Assembly (NCBI RefSeq): GCF_024679245.1
Contig: NC_090182.1
Coordinates: 26,701,753-26,765,752 of the forward strand
Reading direction: 5' to 3'
DNA: 64,000 nt
Origin: Pseudorasbora parva
Taxonomy: Eukaryota > Chordata > Actinopteri > Cypriniformes > Gobionidae
Below are positions 36,190 through 49,500 of the stretch, piece by piece. How positions within the stretch are numbered: position 1 is the first letter of the stretch; every line of letters starts with the position of its first letter. The notes beneath the pieces were generated by a model. It had not been told where the DNA came from. It did no database searches and worked only from the letters and a program-made list of their open reading frames with translations. A program made the position numbers and the translations under genes.

Positions 36190-36760
36190 TAACCTAAAAC
36201 CCTTTGTGTTGGGACTACATGAATCATTTCTGTTGCAGTGACCGAAACTGGGCAGTGGATTTCTAGTTCCCAGCATGCTTTGCATAAGGATGGATCAGGA
36301 CAGTACATGTGGAAATGAAGTGCTGTTTAATGTGTTTTTTAGTAAATGAGTTAACCTGTTAAAGTTTGATGTTATATTTGACAGTTATATTTGACATTTA
36401 AAAGTTATGTTATTTTGTGTTGATTTTTGAGGTTGCATTAAGCAGAAGTGTGACCTTGTGTTTAGGCTATGGGCGCTATGATGTTCTCAATGGGTTGGAA
36501 CTGTGCTAATGCCAGTGATGAGAAATGTTTCACCTGCTCATTACTGGCATGCTACGAATGTCATGCTTATAGCACGTGAAGAAGCGTTGCATTGGCTAAT
36601 GTTTTTTTATAGAAATAATTCAAATAAATGTCTGACACAGTTCCCACAGTTTACATGGACATCAGTTCTAACTCTCTTTTTCCTACTTTATATAGTAGGA
36701 ACGACACAATTGTTTTAGTAGTCACGACTAAATGAATTAAATTCATACAACAAAATACAA
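36190..36760 (+). repeat. Dispersed repeat, copy 1
   Basis: Shares ordered words with 40540-41110: TTCCCAGCATGCTTT, then GACAGTA-ATGT and AAATGAAGTG, then looser similarity in AT-rich sequence. Probably two old copies of one non-autonomous repeat. Superfamily not identified, no frame. Confidence 0.5.
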
Positions 36761-37773
36761 CAAATCAAATGTCATTCAATTTCGTCGAAAAAATGTCCTT
36801 AATTTAATTAAGTTTGTTTAACAGCTTATTTTTTTAGTTTGAAACAAATTTGATTTATTTTGATTTTAATTACCTCTTTGTTTTTAATCAAAGATGTAGG
36901 TCAATTAAAAAAGGGGTTGGAAATTAAATGAGTAAAGAGTGTCCTGTATATTTATATGGCCTATTAGGTTAATATGAAATCATGTAAATTATCTTTCTTC
37001 AGTTATCTTTAGTTTTATTTAATTAAAAAGTGCTTCGTGAGTGCATCTTAATTGTTCCTTTTGAAACTGCTTATTAATTCCTATTTCCTAAATCCTTTTT
37101 TTTTTTTCTTTGGCTTGTGTTGAAGGTTCATTTAGTGAAAATAGTACTTTGATTGAACTTCTTTTGAAAGTGTGAAAAGTTAAATAAATAATAAAATATG
37201 CTTCATGGTCAAAATATTGTTAAAGCCCACTTTACCTCTCAGAACAAGAACAAGCAATGAAAAAAGTAGCCTATCGTTTCATAGTTATATCCTGAAAACA
37301 AAAGCCTAATAATAATAATAGTAAAAATAATAATAATAAATCCGATTTATTTTATTAGCTATAAGTACGCTAATTAGTAGGCTAATGCTTTCATGCTTTA
37401 ATATAAAGTATACGATAGGCTATCAGTCGGATAAGACGGTTGTAATTTTCAAAACACCTGACCTGTGACAGCTTAGTAACTTACAGCTTGACAGTGATTT
37501 GATAAAAAGGGAAATTCTCATTAATATATTTGGCAATTTAATAATCGATAAAAGTAAGGTTTAAATGTTCTTGCTTTTATAGTTTAGGCTAGCCTAATCA
37601 CTTTGAAAGTTGCATAGCGTTGTTTTTTTTTTCTTCGTGTCATATATTGTGTTTTCATTTCCCCTGATACTAAACATTTTCTATGACATTAATCACTTTT
37701 CATATTACCGATGGCACACAGTGAGAAGTGATGTTGATCAGGTCAGAGAACCCAGTCAATGACACTGCTTAAG

Positions 37774-37776
<3 letters not shown>

Positions 37777-37805
<29 letters not shown>
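37777..37805 (+). repeat. 29-nt poly-A run
   Basis: Uninterrupted A homopolymer with no retroposon body recognised upstream. Confidence 0.9.
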
Positions 37806-37807
<2 letters not shown>

Positions 37808-38759
37808 GTTCTGTCAACGTATAATTGACCGTTTCGATTTAATAAGATGCTCAAATTCGGTGGGAGATAAAAGGAAAGGCCCTCCTTTACACCATGTCAA
37901 CACAGCCCTATGCATTGTGTAAATTACTTGGATTATCTCGCCTTTGTGAGCAGAACAGTGGACCCTCAATATACACACAAGACTTAATTCAAGTCTTCTC
38001 CCAAGCCACTCGAGCTTAACTTCTAACACCATATTTAAGGACATGCCACTCCTATTCATTACTAAGACAACACCGAATTGTACAAACGGGGAAAAAAGTT
38101 ACTTTATTTGTTGGTGACAGTCAGATGTTTGCAGGGTAGCCTATAGGCTAAATTTGCAGCTTTATTAAGTAAATATTTTAGGCGATATTTTTTTCAAAGT
38201 GTATACACCCAGAACATGCGTTCTGCGTATCAATCAAGATTACTTCATGTAACATTTATTTATAATTTGTATTTACCCCACTGGCATTGTTACTAAGCGA
38301 CTGAAAAGCAGTAAAGTTGTTTACGCTGATAGCACACTGACAACTGACAAATATTTGCTGTACGAATTGAACAGCTCAAAAGTTTCACGTTGTTTATTTA
38401 AATTTCCCTCGGGCTCCAGCAACCGAAATCCGGGCATGAAGCCAAATCTCTTCTGATAATAATTAAATACATCTTTATTGGTTTGTCAAATTCTGTCTTG
38501 CTGTGTTAGTTTTAAATCAATCATTATTTGAGGAATAATTTCGATGGCATTCCGTTTGTGAGGCGCATCACAAGAATCAAGCTACAAAAAGAACAGTACT
38601 ATGGCATAGGGTCCATTTAAACAAAATACTGTTTAAATAAGTCTTAAATCCCCTCAGCGAAGCACTGACGAGGATCTAAAGCTGTTATTTTAGAGATCCG
38701 AGTTATTGGGGGTTTGGGGGGCGATCCCTCAGGAATCGAGATAGGCTACATGTTATCAA

Positions 38760-40140
38760 TAAACACAAAGAAATATTCAAGTTCACTGCAGTATAGTGTA
38801 GGAGATAGCCAGGCATCGCAAGCACTTCCAAACACCTGTTGGCAACCAATTCTAATCCTGCCAATAAATAATACTTTGTATAGCCGACAAACGTTTCAAA
38901 GTAGCATAACGAAATAATATGAAATAAAAAGAAGCGACATATTTAGTTAATTCAACACTACTGATTCACTGTCGTTTAATATGCCAGTGAAATGTTTCGC
39001 AGTGTAAACTAAGTAAATTAATGAGTATCCAGTCCGCAGGTGTTGTGCCTGAATTAGACAGGGTACTGAACACAACTTGAAGGGGAAGTGCACGGATCTG
39101 TCAGGGTCCGCCATAAACACTCGAGTGAGGTCCAAGAAGGTCCGCTAATTAGTAGCCTGTCTCTCTGGAGGATTTACACATTCCGCGTTGCCAAATGTCT
39201 GTGTTGTATGTGTAGTCGTGGGCCTGCATCATTTCGATGAACATTTGATTTGGGCACAAAATGACTGTCCTCTATATGGCTTATGACGCAGGAACATGCA
39301 ACCCACAGAAATTATTAAAGCGGTCTAAATGTAGGATAGTATCCAATGCTTGTGTCTATGAATTATGATTCTGGCACATGGACACAATCACTGAATATGC
39401 GGGCCTTTCCTGAAAAAAGAAAGAAAGAAAAAAGTTTGCTGTTTACTGCATATATTTTGCACAGGTTTACGATCCAGGGTATATTAATGTGAAGAATGTA
39501 TGTATTAATATAATATGAATAAAAGCTTTTATGTGAACTAAGTGTTTGTTGTTTCTGCTCATTATCTGCATGGATATATGCTTATATGCTGCATTATTTA
39601 CACATCAGAATCTCAGCCGAACACTTCTGGGACATAAACTGGTTGTGATTACTTACCTCTGACCATGGCCATATATCAAATAGGTTGCCATCAATTTAGA
39701 GCAGTGCTGTTCTCATACCTGCTTTTCCTGTTATCATTTGCAGTAATGCGTTTGAAGTCTCTGGTGTTTTCTGGATGTTTTGAATGAGAATGTTTATGCA
39801 AGACTCATTCTCATAATGAGTAAGTGTCATTGTCAGAGTGAAAATATTAAGAGTTCAGTTCAATGTGCATCAACATAACTGAGGGCATGCCCAAGAGATC
39901 TTGTGAATATGTGTTGTAGTTAAATAAACTGCCTGCTCTGAACTGTACTACTACAACAAACAAACAAAAGGCACATTGCTCAGTAGAGATTTAGCAATAT
40001 TTTGTGTCTTTTTCCTATTTCCTACTATTTTCCTACTACTCTCTGGTTGTCAGCACTTTATTCTACGTGCTCAAATTCTAGCAACAGCAATGCAAAATAC
40101 TCAAAAAATAAACTTCAAAATGTAAGGCATTGGGCACTGC
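38760..40140. other. Non-coding stretch, no gene seen
   Basis: AT-rich, no frame or repeat recognised except a short GAAA-type run at about 39416-39432. Confidence 0.5.
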
Positions 40141-40144
40141 AGGT

Positions 40145-40340
40145 TTAAATGAGAGTTCACCATTTACTCTCATTTCTCTAAACCTGGATGACTTACTATC
40201 TTCAGTAAAACACAAAAGAACAGTCAAGCTTAAAAAAAAAAGAACTCCATAGAAGTATTGTTTTAGATAAATTAGTCATCTGAAGCCCCAGAATAAGTTA
40301 TTGTTTGGTTTCAAATGACTAATATATTTAAAACAATACT
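40145..40340 (+). repeat. Degenerate TTAAAGGGATAGTTCACC-type MITE
   Basis: Words GAGAGTTCACCATTTACTC, GATGACTTACT and CAGTAAAACACAAAAGAA follow the order of the cyprinid MITE seen better at 45114 and 46214, but both ends are lost. Old copy. Confidence 0.35.
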
Positions 40341-40539
40341 TTTTATGTGTGAACAACAACAAAAAAGTTGTTGTTAAACCCATAGCTTTGTGGGCTTTCT
40401 ACAACATATGGTGCAGTTTGAGTCCAGATTTGTGTTCCCTTCCTCATTGCTTCCTGTCTTTTCTGCATTGCAATGTCTTTCTTTTTCTTTCGAGTTCTCA
40501 AAACGGACACATTTTAAGTAATCTGAATCTGAGTTTTAT

Positions 40540-41110
40540 GAACTAACATTAATTTAACCAAAACTGCATTTCTATTTCCCAGCATGCTTTTCCATGACAA
40601 TCAAGAGACAGTAAATGTCCAAATGAAGTGATATTTTTATTTTATTTTTTTTGTGTGTGCAAGATTACCTTAGGTGTAGATTTAGTAGTGTTTAATGTGA
40701 TATGTTTGATTTGTTAGTTTAGAAGAGTTTCTGTTATGTTGGGTTTTTAGGGTTACCATTATGGTGATGATTGGAGCATGAGCTTAGTTTGAGAACAGAT
40801 ATATATAAAACGTATTATACTGCTGTTCTCATTAAACAAGTGTTACGTTTTTCTAATGCTACCCAAGCATTGTGTAACCAATCAGCAAGGTGGCATTTAT
40901 ATAATTAGCTAGCTAGAGCTTGTCAAGTTTCCACTACTAAAACAATTGAGATGATATTTTTAAGTTAATGTATGAATTAGCTTACTCAAATATTTCAAGT
41001 TCAGCACAATTAAAATGTATGAATACAAATACAAATTTTCTTGCAACTGCTTACTTCAAATTTTAATTTCTTAACTTAAAAAATATGAGGCAACTTGCCA
41101 GCTTATTCAG
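40540..41110 (+). repeat. Dispersed repeat, copy 2
   Basis: Partner of 36190-36760 (TTTCCCAGCATGCTTTTCC, GAGACAGTAAATGT, CAAATGAAGTG). Ends in GAGGCAACTTGCCAGC, a word I associate with a fish DNA transposon end. Non-coding. Confidence 0.5.
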
Positions 41111-41119
41111 GTTTGCTGT

Positions 41120-42210
41120 GTATCCTATGGATTTATAAGACTTGGAATATAGTGTGAATGGTCTACTTTGATGATACCTTTATTGTGGTTTTGTATTCCC
41201 ATTTTGCATGGACGGGAGTGACCAGTGCAGTTCATCAAAATTTGTCATTTTGTGTTATCCAACATATTTTGTAATGTGGAATGTTGAATGTGTGAGATTA
41301 CTGGTTTGTTAACTGATATAGGTATATAAATTAATGACAACAGTGGTAAAACTAGTTGCGCTATGAACCAATATGATTATGATAATAAATTAAAACATAG
41401 CAAATACCAGTTTGCAAAATAAAGCAGCATAATTTGGATAAAAGCGCTATATAAATGCAGTCCATTTAATGGACTCTTGTTGTACATTAGTGAATGATAC
41501 CAGAAGCATTGCACATTCAAGTTGCAAATGGCCCCACCCACTCTTGTATTTCATTTCTTCACATGGGACAAAAAGAGATGACAATAGAATATTGTTTTGC
41601 ATTTCTAAATGTAATATCGGTTCGATTATCAAACATGCATAAAGTACTTTTATATAATAGAGTCCTGCTCTTTTTCAGTTATGTATAAGTTTTATTTCAT
41701 GTTAAACTCTAATGTCTGTATAAGTGAAAACTGTAAAATAAATCCAGCTTTCCTTCTATTCAAGTATGTGTGTGTGTGTGTGTTGTCTCTGGCCCCATTA
41801 GTTGGGTTTAAAGGTTTAACCTCCGTGTCAGGGAGCCACATCTTCTACTCACACCAGGCCTCATTCCTCCTATGGCACGTTAGTGTTTTATTTCCCCTCC
41901 CACACATTTGTCCTAAGAGGGCAATTAAGGAAACAAACGTTTTCCCCCAGATTAAGCGGCTGCCAGCTTTGCATACTAATGTAATGCCAAGTGGTAACAA
42001 ATAGTGAATGCTCTTAATTACAGGCACTATTTTCAATCAGAAAGTGCTCGATTTCTCAGGATGAGGTCACTGTGGCAGGAAAAAACCCTCCAGAACCCGA
42101 AAGAGTACAGAGACAGTCATCTTTATATATGTGAGTGGGTGTATGCTTCATAGAGAGGGACAGTTGGGGAGAGAGATGGTGAGAGATGAAAAAGATGGAA
42201 GGGGGGAAGG
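41120..42210. other. Non-coding stretch, no gene seen
   Basis: No supported gene. A GC-balanced piece at about 41790-42110 looks less AT-rich than its flanks but carries no clear motif. Confidence 0.45.
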
Positions 42211-42215
42211 GATGG

Positions 42216-42452
<237 letters not shown>

Positions 42453-42459
42453 AAGTCAA

Positions 42460-45110
42460 AAAAACAGCAGGGTTAAAGAAAGAGAGCAGAGCTAAAACAA
42501 CATATACAGATGCAAGCCCTTTTATCAAGCACAGAATGTAATGTGTAGCACTACAATTACCTTTCAATGACTGACCAACTGCTTAATGTATGACTTATAT
42601 GCAACATGGCATTCCACATCCAGCTGGAGATCAAAAGCCGCCTCCAGTCGAGTAATTTAACACAATTACAGTTCTGCTACCATCTATAATGCAAAGGAAA
42701 TCGGTAAAGCAATACACTGGCCACCACAAACTGTAATAGCTCAAGAAAGCTTACCACTGCTAACCACATATCTTCCTCCATTATGAGAGATGAAATAATA
42801 ATGAGCGTTAAAGAGATTTGTGCTGTAGTCTGTGAAAGTGAGCTATGATTGATGGACACGCGGTTTGGTTTTAGCAGCAGAATTTCAATCGGGAACAAGG
42901 TTAATACAGTGAAATAAGCTTTATCATTTATCATATCCGGGATCCATCCAATAGACTGAGAGAACGTCCATATAGGATGAAGTGAGCCAGTTCAGAGAGA
43001 ATGCACAGTCTTTGTCTGATCACATCTAACTGGCAGACACAGACCAGGAGATCTTTTTTTACATGAACACATGAAAGATTTGGGCTTTAAGATTAAACAT
43101 GATTAGATTTATTTGCCAGAGTTTTAACAGGACAATTCACCCATAAACAATCTGTACGACTTATGATACACAAAATATGTTCTGCAAAGTTATACATGTT
43201 GGGGTGAACTTTGCTTTGCAGAATATTTCTTCAAAGGCGATGATCCTTGTATTCACTACAGCGTACAGCCGATAACTGGATCAGTGAAATGCAATGAGAG
43301 CTAAATCCTGTGATCATTTTTACAGTACATTTCCCCTGCATATCATCCAGCCCACAACAGAGAGGAGAAGAGTAATGGCAGATAAAATCACTCACAGTAG
43401 GAAGTAATAAAAATGACTTCAAAGATGGATTTGCACAGATTGTTCTTTTTATTATCATTAACAGTAATGTGATACACATGCCTCCGGTGACCTTTTCACA
43501 GTATTACATATTCCCAGCTGACTCATTCATTAGTATGGCAGCGCAAACAGAAGGCAGAACTCAGCCATCCATCTAGAGAGTGAGCGAGAGAGATAAAGAA
43601 ACAGCGAGAGAGGAAAAGAGTGGCGTGCGTGTGTGTGCGTGCGTGCGTGCGTGTGTCATGCAAGAGCTCTCAGCCCTGGAGGTTGGAGGGAGAGGCACTA
43701 AAGCGCTTCATTTGTGATTTGGCACATCTGACAAGATTCATCCGTGGCTGATCATATGCCTTCAATGAATATATTTTCCAGAATCAATGAGAGAGTACTG
43801 TAGAGCGCAATCAAAGGCACATTAATTGTCTGCTATCAAGAGCTCCATTTGGAAAAAAGAAGCCCATCTGTGCCTTTTGCATCTGGCTGACAGGAGGAAC
43901 ACATGGTCGTTTTATATGTCAACAGCTATTAGCAGTACATTTCAGCTAAATGACTAATAAAATATAGTGATAGGTTAAAATAAAGCTTTGCTGCTTTATG
44001 AAACCACAGTGAGGCACATAACAGAAGCTTGGTTTACTGATGGAGACTTATAGATATGAGACATGTAGATTTATACTGTATATGCCAAGTCCATCAACTC
44101 GATATACTTTTATTTTAAAGGCGGCAATTAAAGAGATGTAAAACTTAAGTCCAAACTGGCAGGAAACATATCAGGAGCACAGGCTAATGTGGTGGCTAGC
44201 GTGACTAACTGCAAAGCTCATTTCTTCTGCTGCGAATTGATTCTACACATTTTGTTTCCATGCCTTGGCCCCATGTTTACTCAATGAGATTTTACACTTG
44301 AATGGCACTTGGTCTCCTTTTCTCCACTGCAATATTTCCAGTCATGGCCCCATGTTTTCTCTCTCCCAGCTCCCAAAGCATCCTATTTTAACAAGCCAAT
44401 AAACTCCGGAACGGGTGACATACTAATAAAAATGTAAACTTCTGGATAGGTTACGGGTGACTGACAGTGTGTGAATGTATGTGTGTGTGTGTGAGTGTGT
44501 GTGAAAGAGGGAGAGAGACAGCGAGAAAGTGTGTGTGTGCATGGCTCTATCCTGGTCAGATGCTTCATTTCGAGAGCAGTGGAACATACTCCTGAGCCTC
44601 CTGGTTGGATTTGTTGGAATGTGTGAGAGGGAGGATTTTAGCGCCATGAGCCCAACGCCAAAGAGATGCAGACTTCACGCCATCTGTCTCCCCCTTCACT
44701 CCTCTACTTGCCAAACTTGCCTTTTTTCTCTCTTTCTCTCTGTGTTTCTCATTGCGTCCCCTTTCATCCCTCATCACACAAGTAAGGGACATAGAAGGAT
44801 CAAGTCATCGACTGCAAGGCTCCGGCAGTTGAAGCGCTTCACAGCGATATAAAAACCCCTCAGAGTTGTTCATTTTCATTAGTGGCCCAAAAAATGACAT
44901 TTAATTAGACTGTATTAGCCTGTTCAGAGTATTGACAGCTGCATGAAAATAATTGCCTGTTCTTTCACCATATGACCAACATTTTGCTGAAGGGAGCCAC
45001 AGTGTTCATATGGGAAACATTGCATGAATAAATATATGTTCCACAATAATTGGCTTTCTACTCTCTGCTGAAATGAAACATTTTAAAATCTCACAGAATT
45101 ATAGTCATTT
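42460..45110. other. Non-coding stretch, no gene seen
   Basis: AT-rich, with a (GT/GC)n tract at 43623-43657 and a (TG)n at about 44478-44506. A possible 80-bp relic of the MITE family lies at 43131-43213 (ACAATTCACCC and GGGGTGAACT at its ends). No gene supported. Confidence 0.5.
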
Positions 45111-45113
45111 GAA

Positions 45114-45340
45114 TTAAAGGGATAGTTCACCCTAAAATGACAATTCTGTCATCATTTACTCACCATCATGTTGTTCCAAAGTTCTTTCTTCTACAGAACA
45201 GAAAAAAGCGGAAGATTATACTTTGAAGAATGTTTCATCTGTTGTCCGACCCCACTGGCTTTCATTACATTACAAAAATAATATGTTATTTTGTGTTCCA
45301 CAGAAAAAGTCATACATGTTTGAAATGATGTCAATTTTCT
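45114..45340 (+). mobile_element. TTAAAGGGATAGTTCACC MITE, 3' end deleted
   Basis: Starts TTAAAGGGATAGTTCACCCT, continues with CTGTCATCATTTACTCACC and CATGTTGTTCCAAAG, the standard left arm of a palindromic short element I know from cyprinid genomes. The right arm is present only in part (CATACATGTTTGAAATGATG) and its terminal GGGTGAACTATCCC part is missing. Confidence 0.75.
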
Positions 45341-45589
45341 TTTTCAAGTGAAATCTATTTTATTCTCATTATTTGAGTAATTATTGCATTTTAACCCACT
45401 TAAGACACTTCCTTAAAGTGAAAACAAAGAAAATGTGAATATGCAAGATACATTTGACATGAGATTTTAACTTTATTAAGATATACCTGTAAATACTTGA
45501 GATGCTCCCTCTGCATCCTGTGATTGAAAAGAAGAAGAAGAAAGAAAAAAAATCACAGCATTATGTCTACAATCCACACATTGTGTCTG

Positions 45590-46080
45590 CCTGCATGCGT
45601 AAAGAGATGCGGAATCAATGTTGCCTCATTAAAACCAGACCAGATCCTCTCATCATATGAAGCAAAGTGCTCTGATGGGCTTGACCTCTGGCCCTCTCCC
45701 TATGTGGGCTGCTGGGCCGGGGCAGAGCCAGCTCATACCCTGCCCAGGTCCCAGTCAGCATACCCAGCCAGCTGAAGGGAGAGGAGGCAGTGGTGGCCCA
45801 AGCGGCCCATGACCCTCACTGAGCTCCAGGTGGCAGTGAGACAAGCAGGGGGCCTTTGATGCTGACCTCCGGTCATTCTGCTCGAATGGATCTTACCATT
45901 GATCTGGCCTGCCATGGTAGGGAGGGGTGCCAGGTTCCCCCGGAGCGGTAGAGGATGAAGCACAAGCTGGAGTAGTGCTGGAGGTAGGCTGACCCTGCGG
46001 TTCAACAAGACCAGCGTTCGGCAGCCAAACTGGCAGACGGACGCGGGAGAGCTGGTGGATCAAGAGCGGTAAAACGATTA
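45590..46080. promoter_or_regulatory. Candidate conserved regulatory block
   Basis: GC-rich, repeat-free island between two MITE copies in AT-rich DNA. The - strand holds a 91-codon frame (45733-46008) that I do not recognise. Candidate enhancer by composition. Confidence 0.27.
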
Positions 46081-46213
46081 ATCTCTACTGCAACTTGTTC
46101 TGCTGCGCTGCAATTTTATTTGATACTTATCTTACACAGGTACTGAAGAGATCCATGAGCTTCAGTTTTGAAGCAAAAAAATGAAAAACAAATTTGCTCT
46201 TAATATTGAAATG

Positions 46214-46500
46214 TTAATATCTCACCCCAAATTAAAACAAAATAATTTACTCACCCGCATGTTGTTCCAAACCTTTATTACTTTTTTTCTATGCAGAACA
46301 CAAAAGTAAAAATCATCTTTGTGGGTTTTTTGTCCATACAATGAAAGCCAATACGAGCCAATGTTGTTTTGGACCCCAATGACTTTCACTGCATGAAAAA
46401 AAAAAGTTGACACATTTTTCAAAATATCATTGTTTGTGACTTGCATATGAAATAAAGTCTTGAACGACATGTGGGTGAGTAAATGGAGACCATTTTAATT
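46214..46500 (+). mobile_element. TTAAAGGGATAGTTCACC MITE, second copy
   Basis: Left arm TTTACTCACCCGCATGTTGT and right arm GACATGTGGGTGAGTAAATG are reverse complements, with the usual CACAAAAG and CCCAATGACTTTCA centre between them. The extreme ends are eroded. Confidence 0.7.
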
Positions 46501-46509
46501 TTCATCATT

Positions 46510-49500
46510 AATCCAATGTGATGAAAAATGCATCTTTTCACATCTCAAAAGACACTTCATCAGTTAATTTGTCACCTAAACTAAATCAAAAAGTAGAGAA
46601 AAATGTATTCAAAATGTTTCTATGAAAGTCTGTATTTGTTGTAAACATTTATGTGGAAAAAAAACTAATTTTGTATGATTTATAAGCTTGTTTCCTCATT
46701 GGGACCTCAAGCTCATATTCTGAACAGGGTGTAAAATCCCACCACTCCCCCTGGTGCTGCCACAACATTGAGAAAAAGCAGATTAAAAAAAAACAACAAC
46801 ACAAGAGATAGCACAAGGCATGTCACCTGCATGCTTCAGCACCTTTTTGCCCCCTCATCTAATAGTCTATATGCCCTCTAATCACCATCCTATAAACACA
46901 GCCCTGAAGACCTGCATTAAAGACTGAGAGGAGAGTGGAGGAAAACAGCATCCAAAGAGTCAGAGGTAGCCTGTGTGCTATTATTAATAAGGCATTAAAA
47001 AAAGAGAGCACTTCAAAGCATACAGGAGCCATGCTATCGTACATGAAAGTTACATAGTATGGCTTAATGTCTCCTAAGGCGTCTTATGGTGATGCAGCTT
47101 TGATTTGAAATGCATTGTGTGGCAAATGGATTTGCACTAGTGGAGAGTGGGGATGCGGTGTGGGAACATGCCATAATTTAAAACCTGACCTCGCAAGCTC
47201 TTCAAAGCATTCGTGAATGATGATGTTTGGAACTCGGTGATGGGGTTTCACTACACAAACAAGACCTGACCACACTAGGAGGTTCCAGTCTTGTTGCTGT
47301 TGTTGGGATTTTTCTGAGGATGCCTCACTTTTCCTTTAGGAAATAAACCCATGGACCAAGGAGAAGTTGAATTCTAGTTTGCTATGAAAAAGTAACCCTG
47401 AGGAGAACATTAAGAATTTTTAGCTGTTAATAGGCAGATATATTGCTCTTTTTTTTTATCCACAGCCAAAATCATTAACCATCCAAAATCAAACCCCTGC
47501 CTTAGCTTAAGCAGAATAGCAGAATATAAAAGCTCCAGGATGCTACAGCACCGCATGCTGTTCTGACAGAGGATGTCTTAATCACTGAGGATAATCAGGC
47601 TTATTTAGCGGCTGAGAAATACAGGCAGAAATTTTAAATGATAAGCAAATGAGGCCATTGACAAGCTATGTCAAGGAGGCAGCAGATTAGACCACTTGCG
47701 CTTTTCGGCATGGACAACGCCCAGAATAGAGGGTCATTTTTCCCTATAGGACGCAACTGCTGGTTGACAATACTAAATGTTTCCACCTTGCCTCTTGGAA
47801 ACAAGATGCTTACACAGACGGATTGGGGGTGGGAATTCTGTCTCACGTTTGCTTCCCCTGGCAAATGACACACTTCATGGTTAAAAAATGTTGGGTCCCT
47901 GAACAGACTTCGCAGTTATATAAATAAAATGTGTGGCATAGGGACAAAAATGGTCATATTTAGTCCCACTTTGAACCCCAATGAGGGAATTGATGAAAGC
48001 CTTCCCACCCCCATTCCTTCTGTATCATAATTGTTTTCTCTTTCCTAAAATGTCATGTACACTAGTTAAGTATACATAAATCACTGCAAATGACCTTTCG
48101 CATATTTGTTCATGTAAAATGATAGGACTAAGGATGGCCTCATACAACTCCGAAGCACAACGTGACCTCAAATAACACAGGACAAAAAATAAAACCACTG
48201 ACGGAATGAGAAATGTGACTCGCTCAAATTCAAGAGGTTTATCGGGTCTGTATGTTTTGGTCAAAAACAAAGACCTAAAGAGACAAATCAAATTTTAGAG
48301 AAAAAAAACAAAAACAAATATAACAGCTTCGGGCATCACACTAACCAGAAAAACCAAGAGCGACATTAAAGCACCCTAAAATGATTATGTCTCTGTCATG
48401 AATAGAAACATAATTTACAGCAAAACAATGAAGAGTTTGTTTAGATTTTTTTCCCTCTTCATCCCGTATATTGTAATTTCATTATTTTTATTTCCCATGT
48501 AAACTCAGCTCTGTGGGATGTTATAATATTGTATTGCCCACAGATATTGTTCTTGATATCCCTGCTTTTGTTTACTTGTGTTGTTGGAACACACTATTTT
48601 TTTCACACCACAGGACCTACCAGCAAAGCATTATTTCTCTGTGAGCATTAACTTCAAAAATGTTTTCAATACACATTTCACTTTATGTAAAATTCTAAAT
48701 AAGACAGCTCTGTGGGTGCCCCATGACCCTGAAAATCCACTGCAGCTCCATTATTTGACTAGCAAGCTGCGGGCGTCCCAAGTTTCTTAGGAGATAAGCA
48801 GTCCTGGCTCTATCAAAAAATACAAAGCTTAATGTGTCAGAGAAGGATGAAGAAAAAGCAAAATGAGGAGATTTGTGCAAATCAAAATGAATAAGACAGA
48901 GAAAAAACAGGATAAAAGAAGGTGGTACACTTGCCGGTAACCCCAATAACACAATTTTTAGTTGTAGGGTAAAATATACCGTCCTGTTCTATCCAAAGCA
49001 ATAAAATAATTTCTTTTTGCATACGTTGTAAAGCATATTGTCAAACCTGACCAAAAAAAAAAAAAAACACAATGTGCTGATTCAATGAAACGCTTGGACA
49101 TGGCCGATTAAAAGAGGTGCTAGCTTTTTGGGACAGATGAAAATTGGGGTATTTTGAGGAGCTTTGGGAACAGGGAGGGAGACAGAAGGAGGGGGAAATG
49201 AAAGGAAAATGCCAGTAGTGCCCACTCAGCTATTTTCCCAGTCAAGATCAAAGACAGCGCTGGACTGGCCGCACCGCGGGAAACTTGAAATGTGCCCTGC
49301 CTTTGTTTGCTGTTGCTAGGAGACTTCTAGACAGCCAAAAGTGTTTTCAGAAAGCTATAGGATCAAAAACATTTCAAATATAAATTTTTAAGACTGTCAT
49401 GTTTGAGACTGAGTATTGTAATCCACTAGCCCATTCAACAAACACAATAAAAAATGATTTATTCACATAGCAAGTATTGATCATATAGAGGAAGCCATTT

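Larger units (their letters stand above)
33500..38750. other. Stretch enriched in TAGGCTA/TAGCCTA words
   Basis: Non-coding AT-rich DNA in which the heptamer TAGGCTA, its complement TAGCCTA and the palindromic relative TAGGCCTA recur at least a dozen times (for example near 33648, 34059, 34267, 34536, 35578, 37265, 37377, 37411, 37583, 38136-38150, 38741). A random heptamer would be expected well under once per strand in this length. No gene is supported here apart from the weak frame at 34660. Confidence 0.6.
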
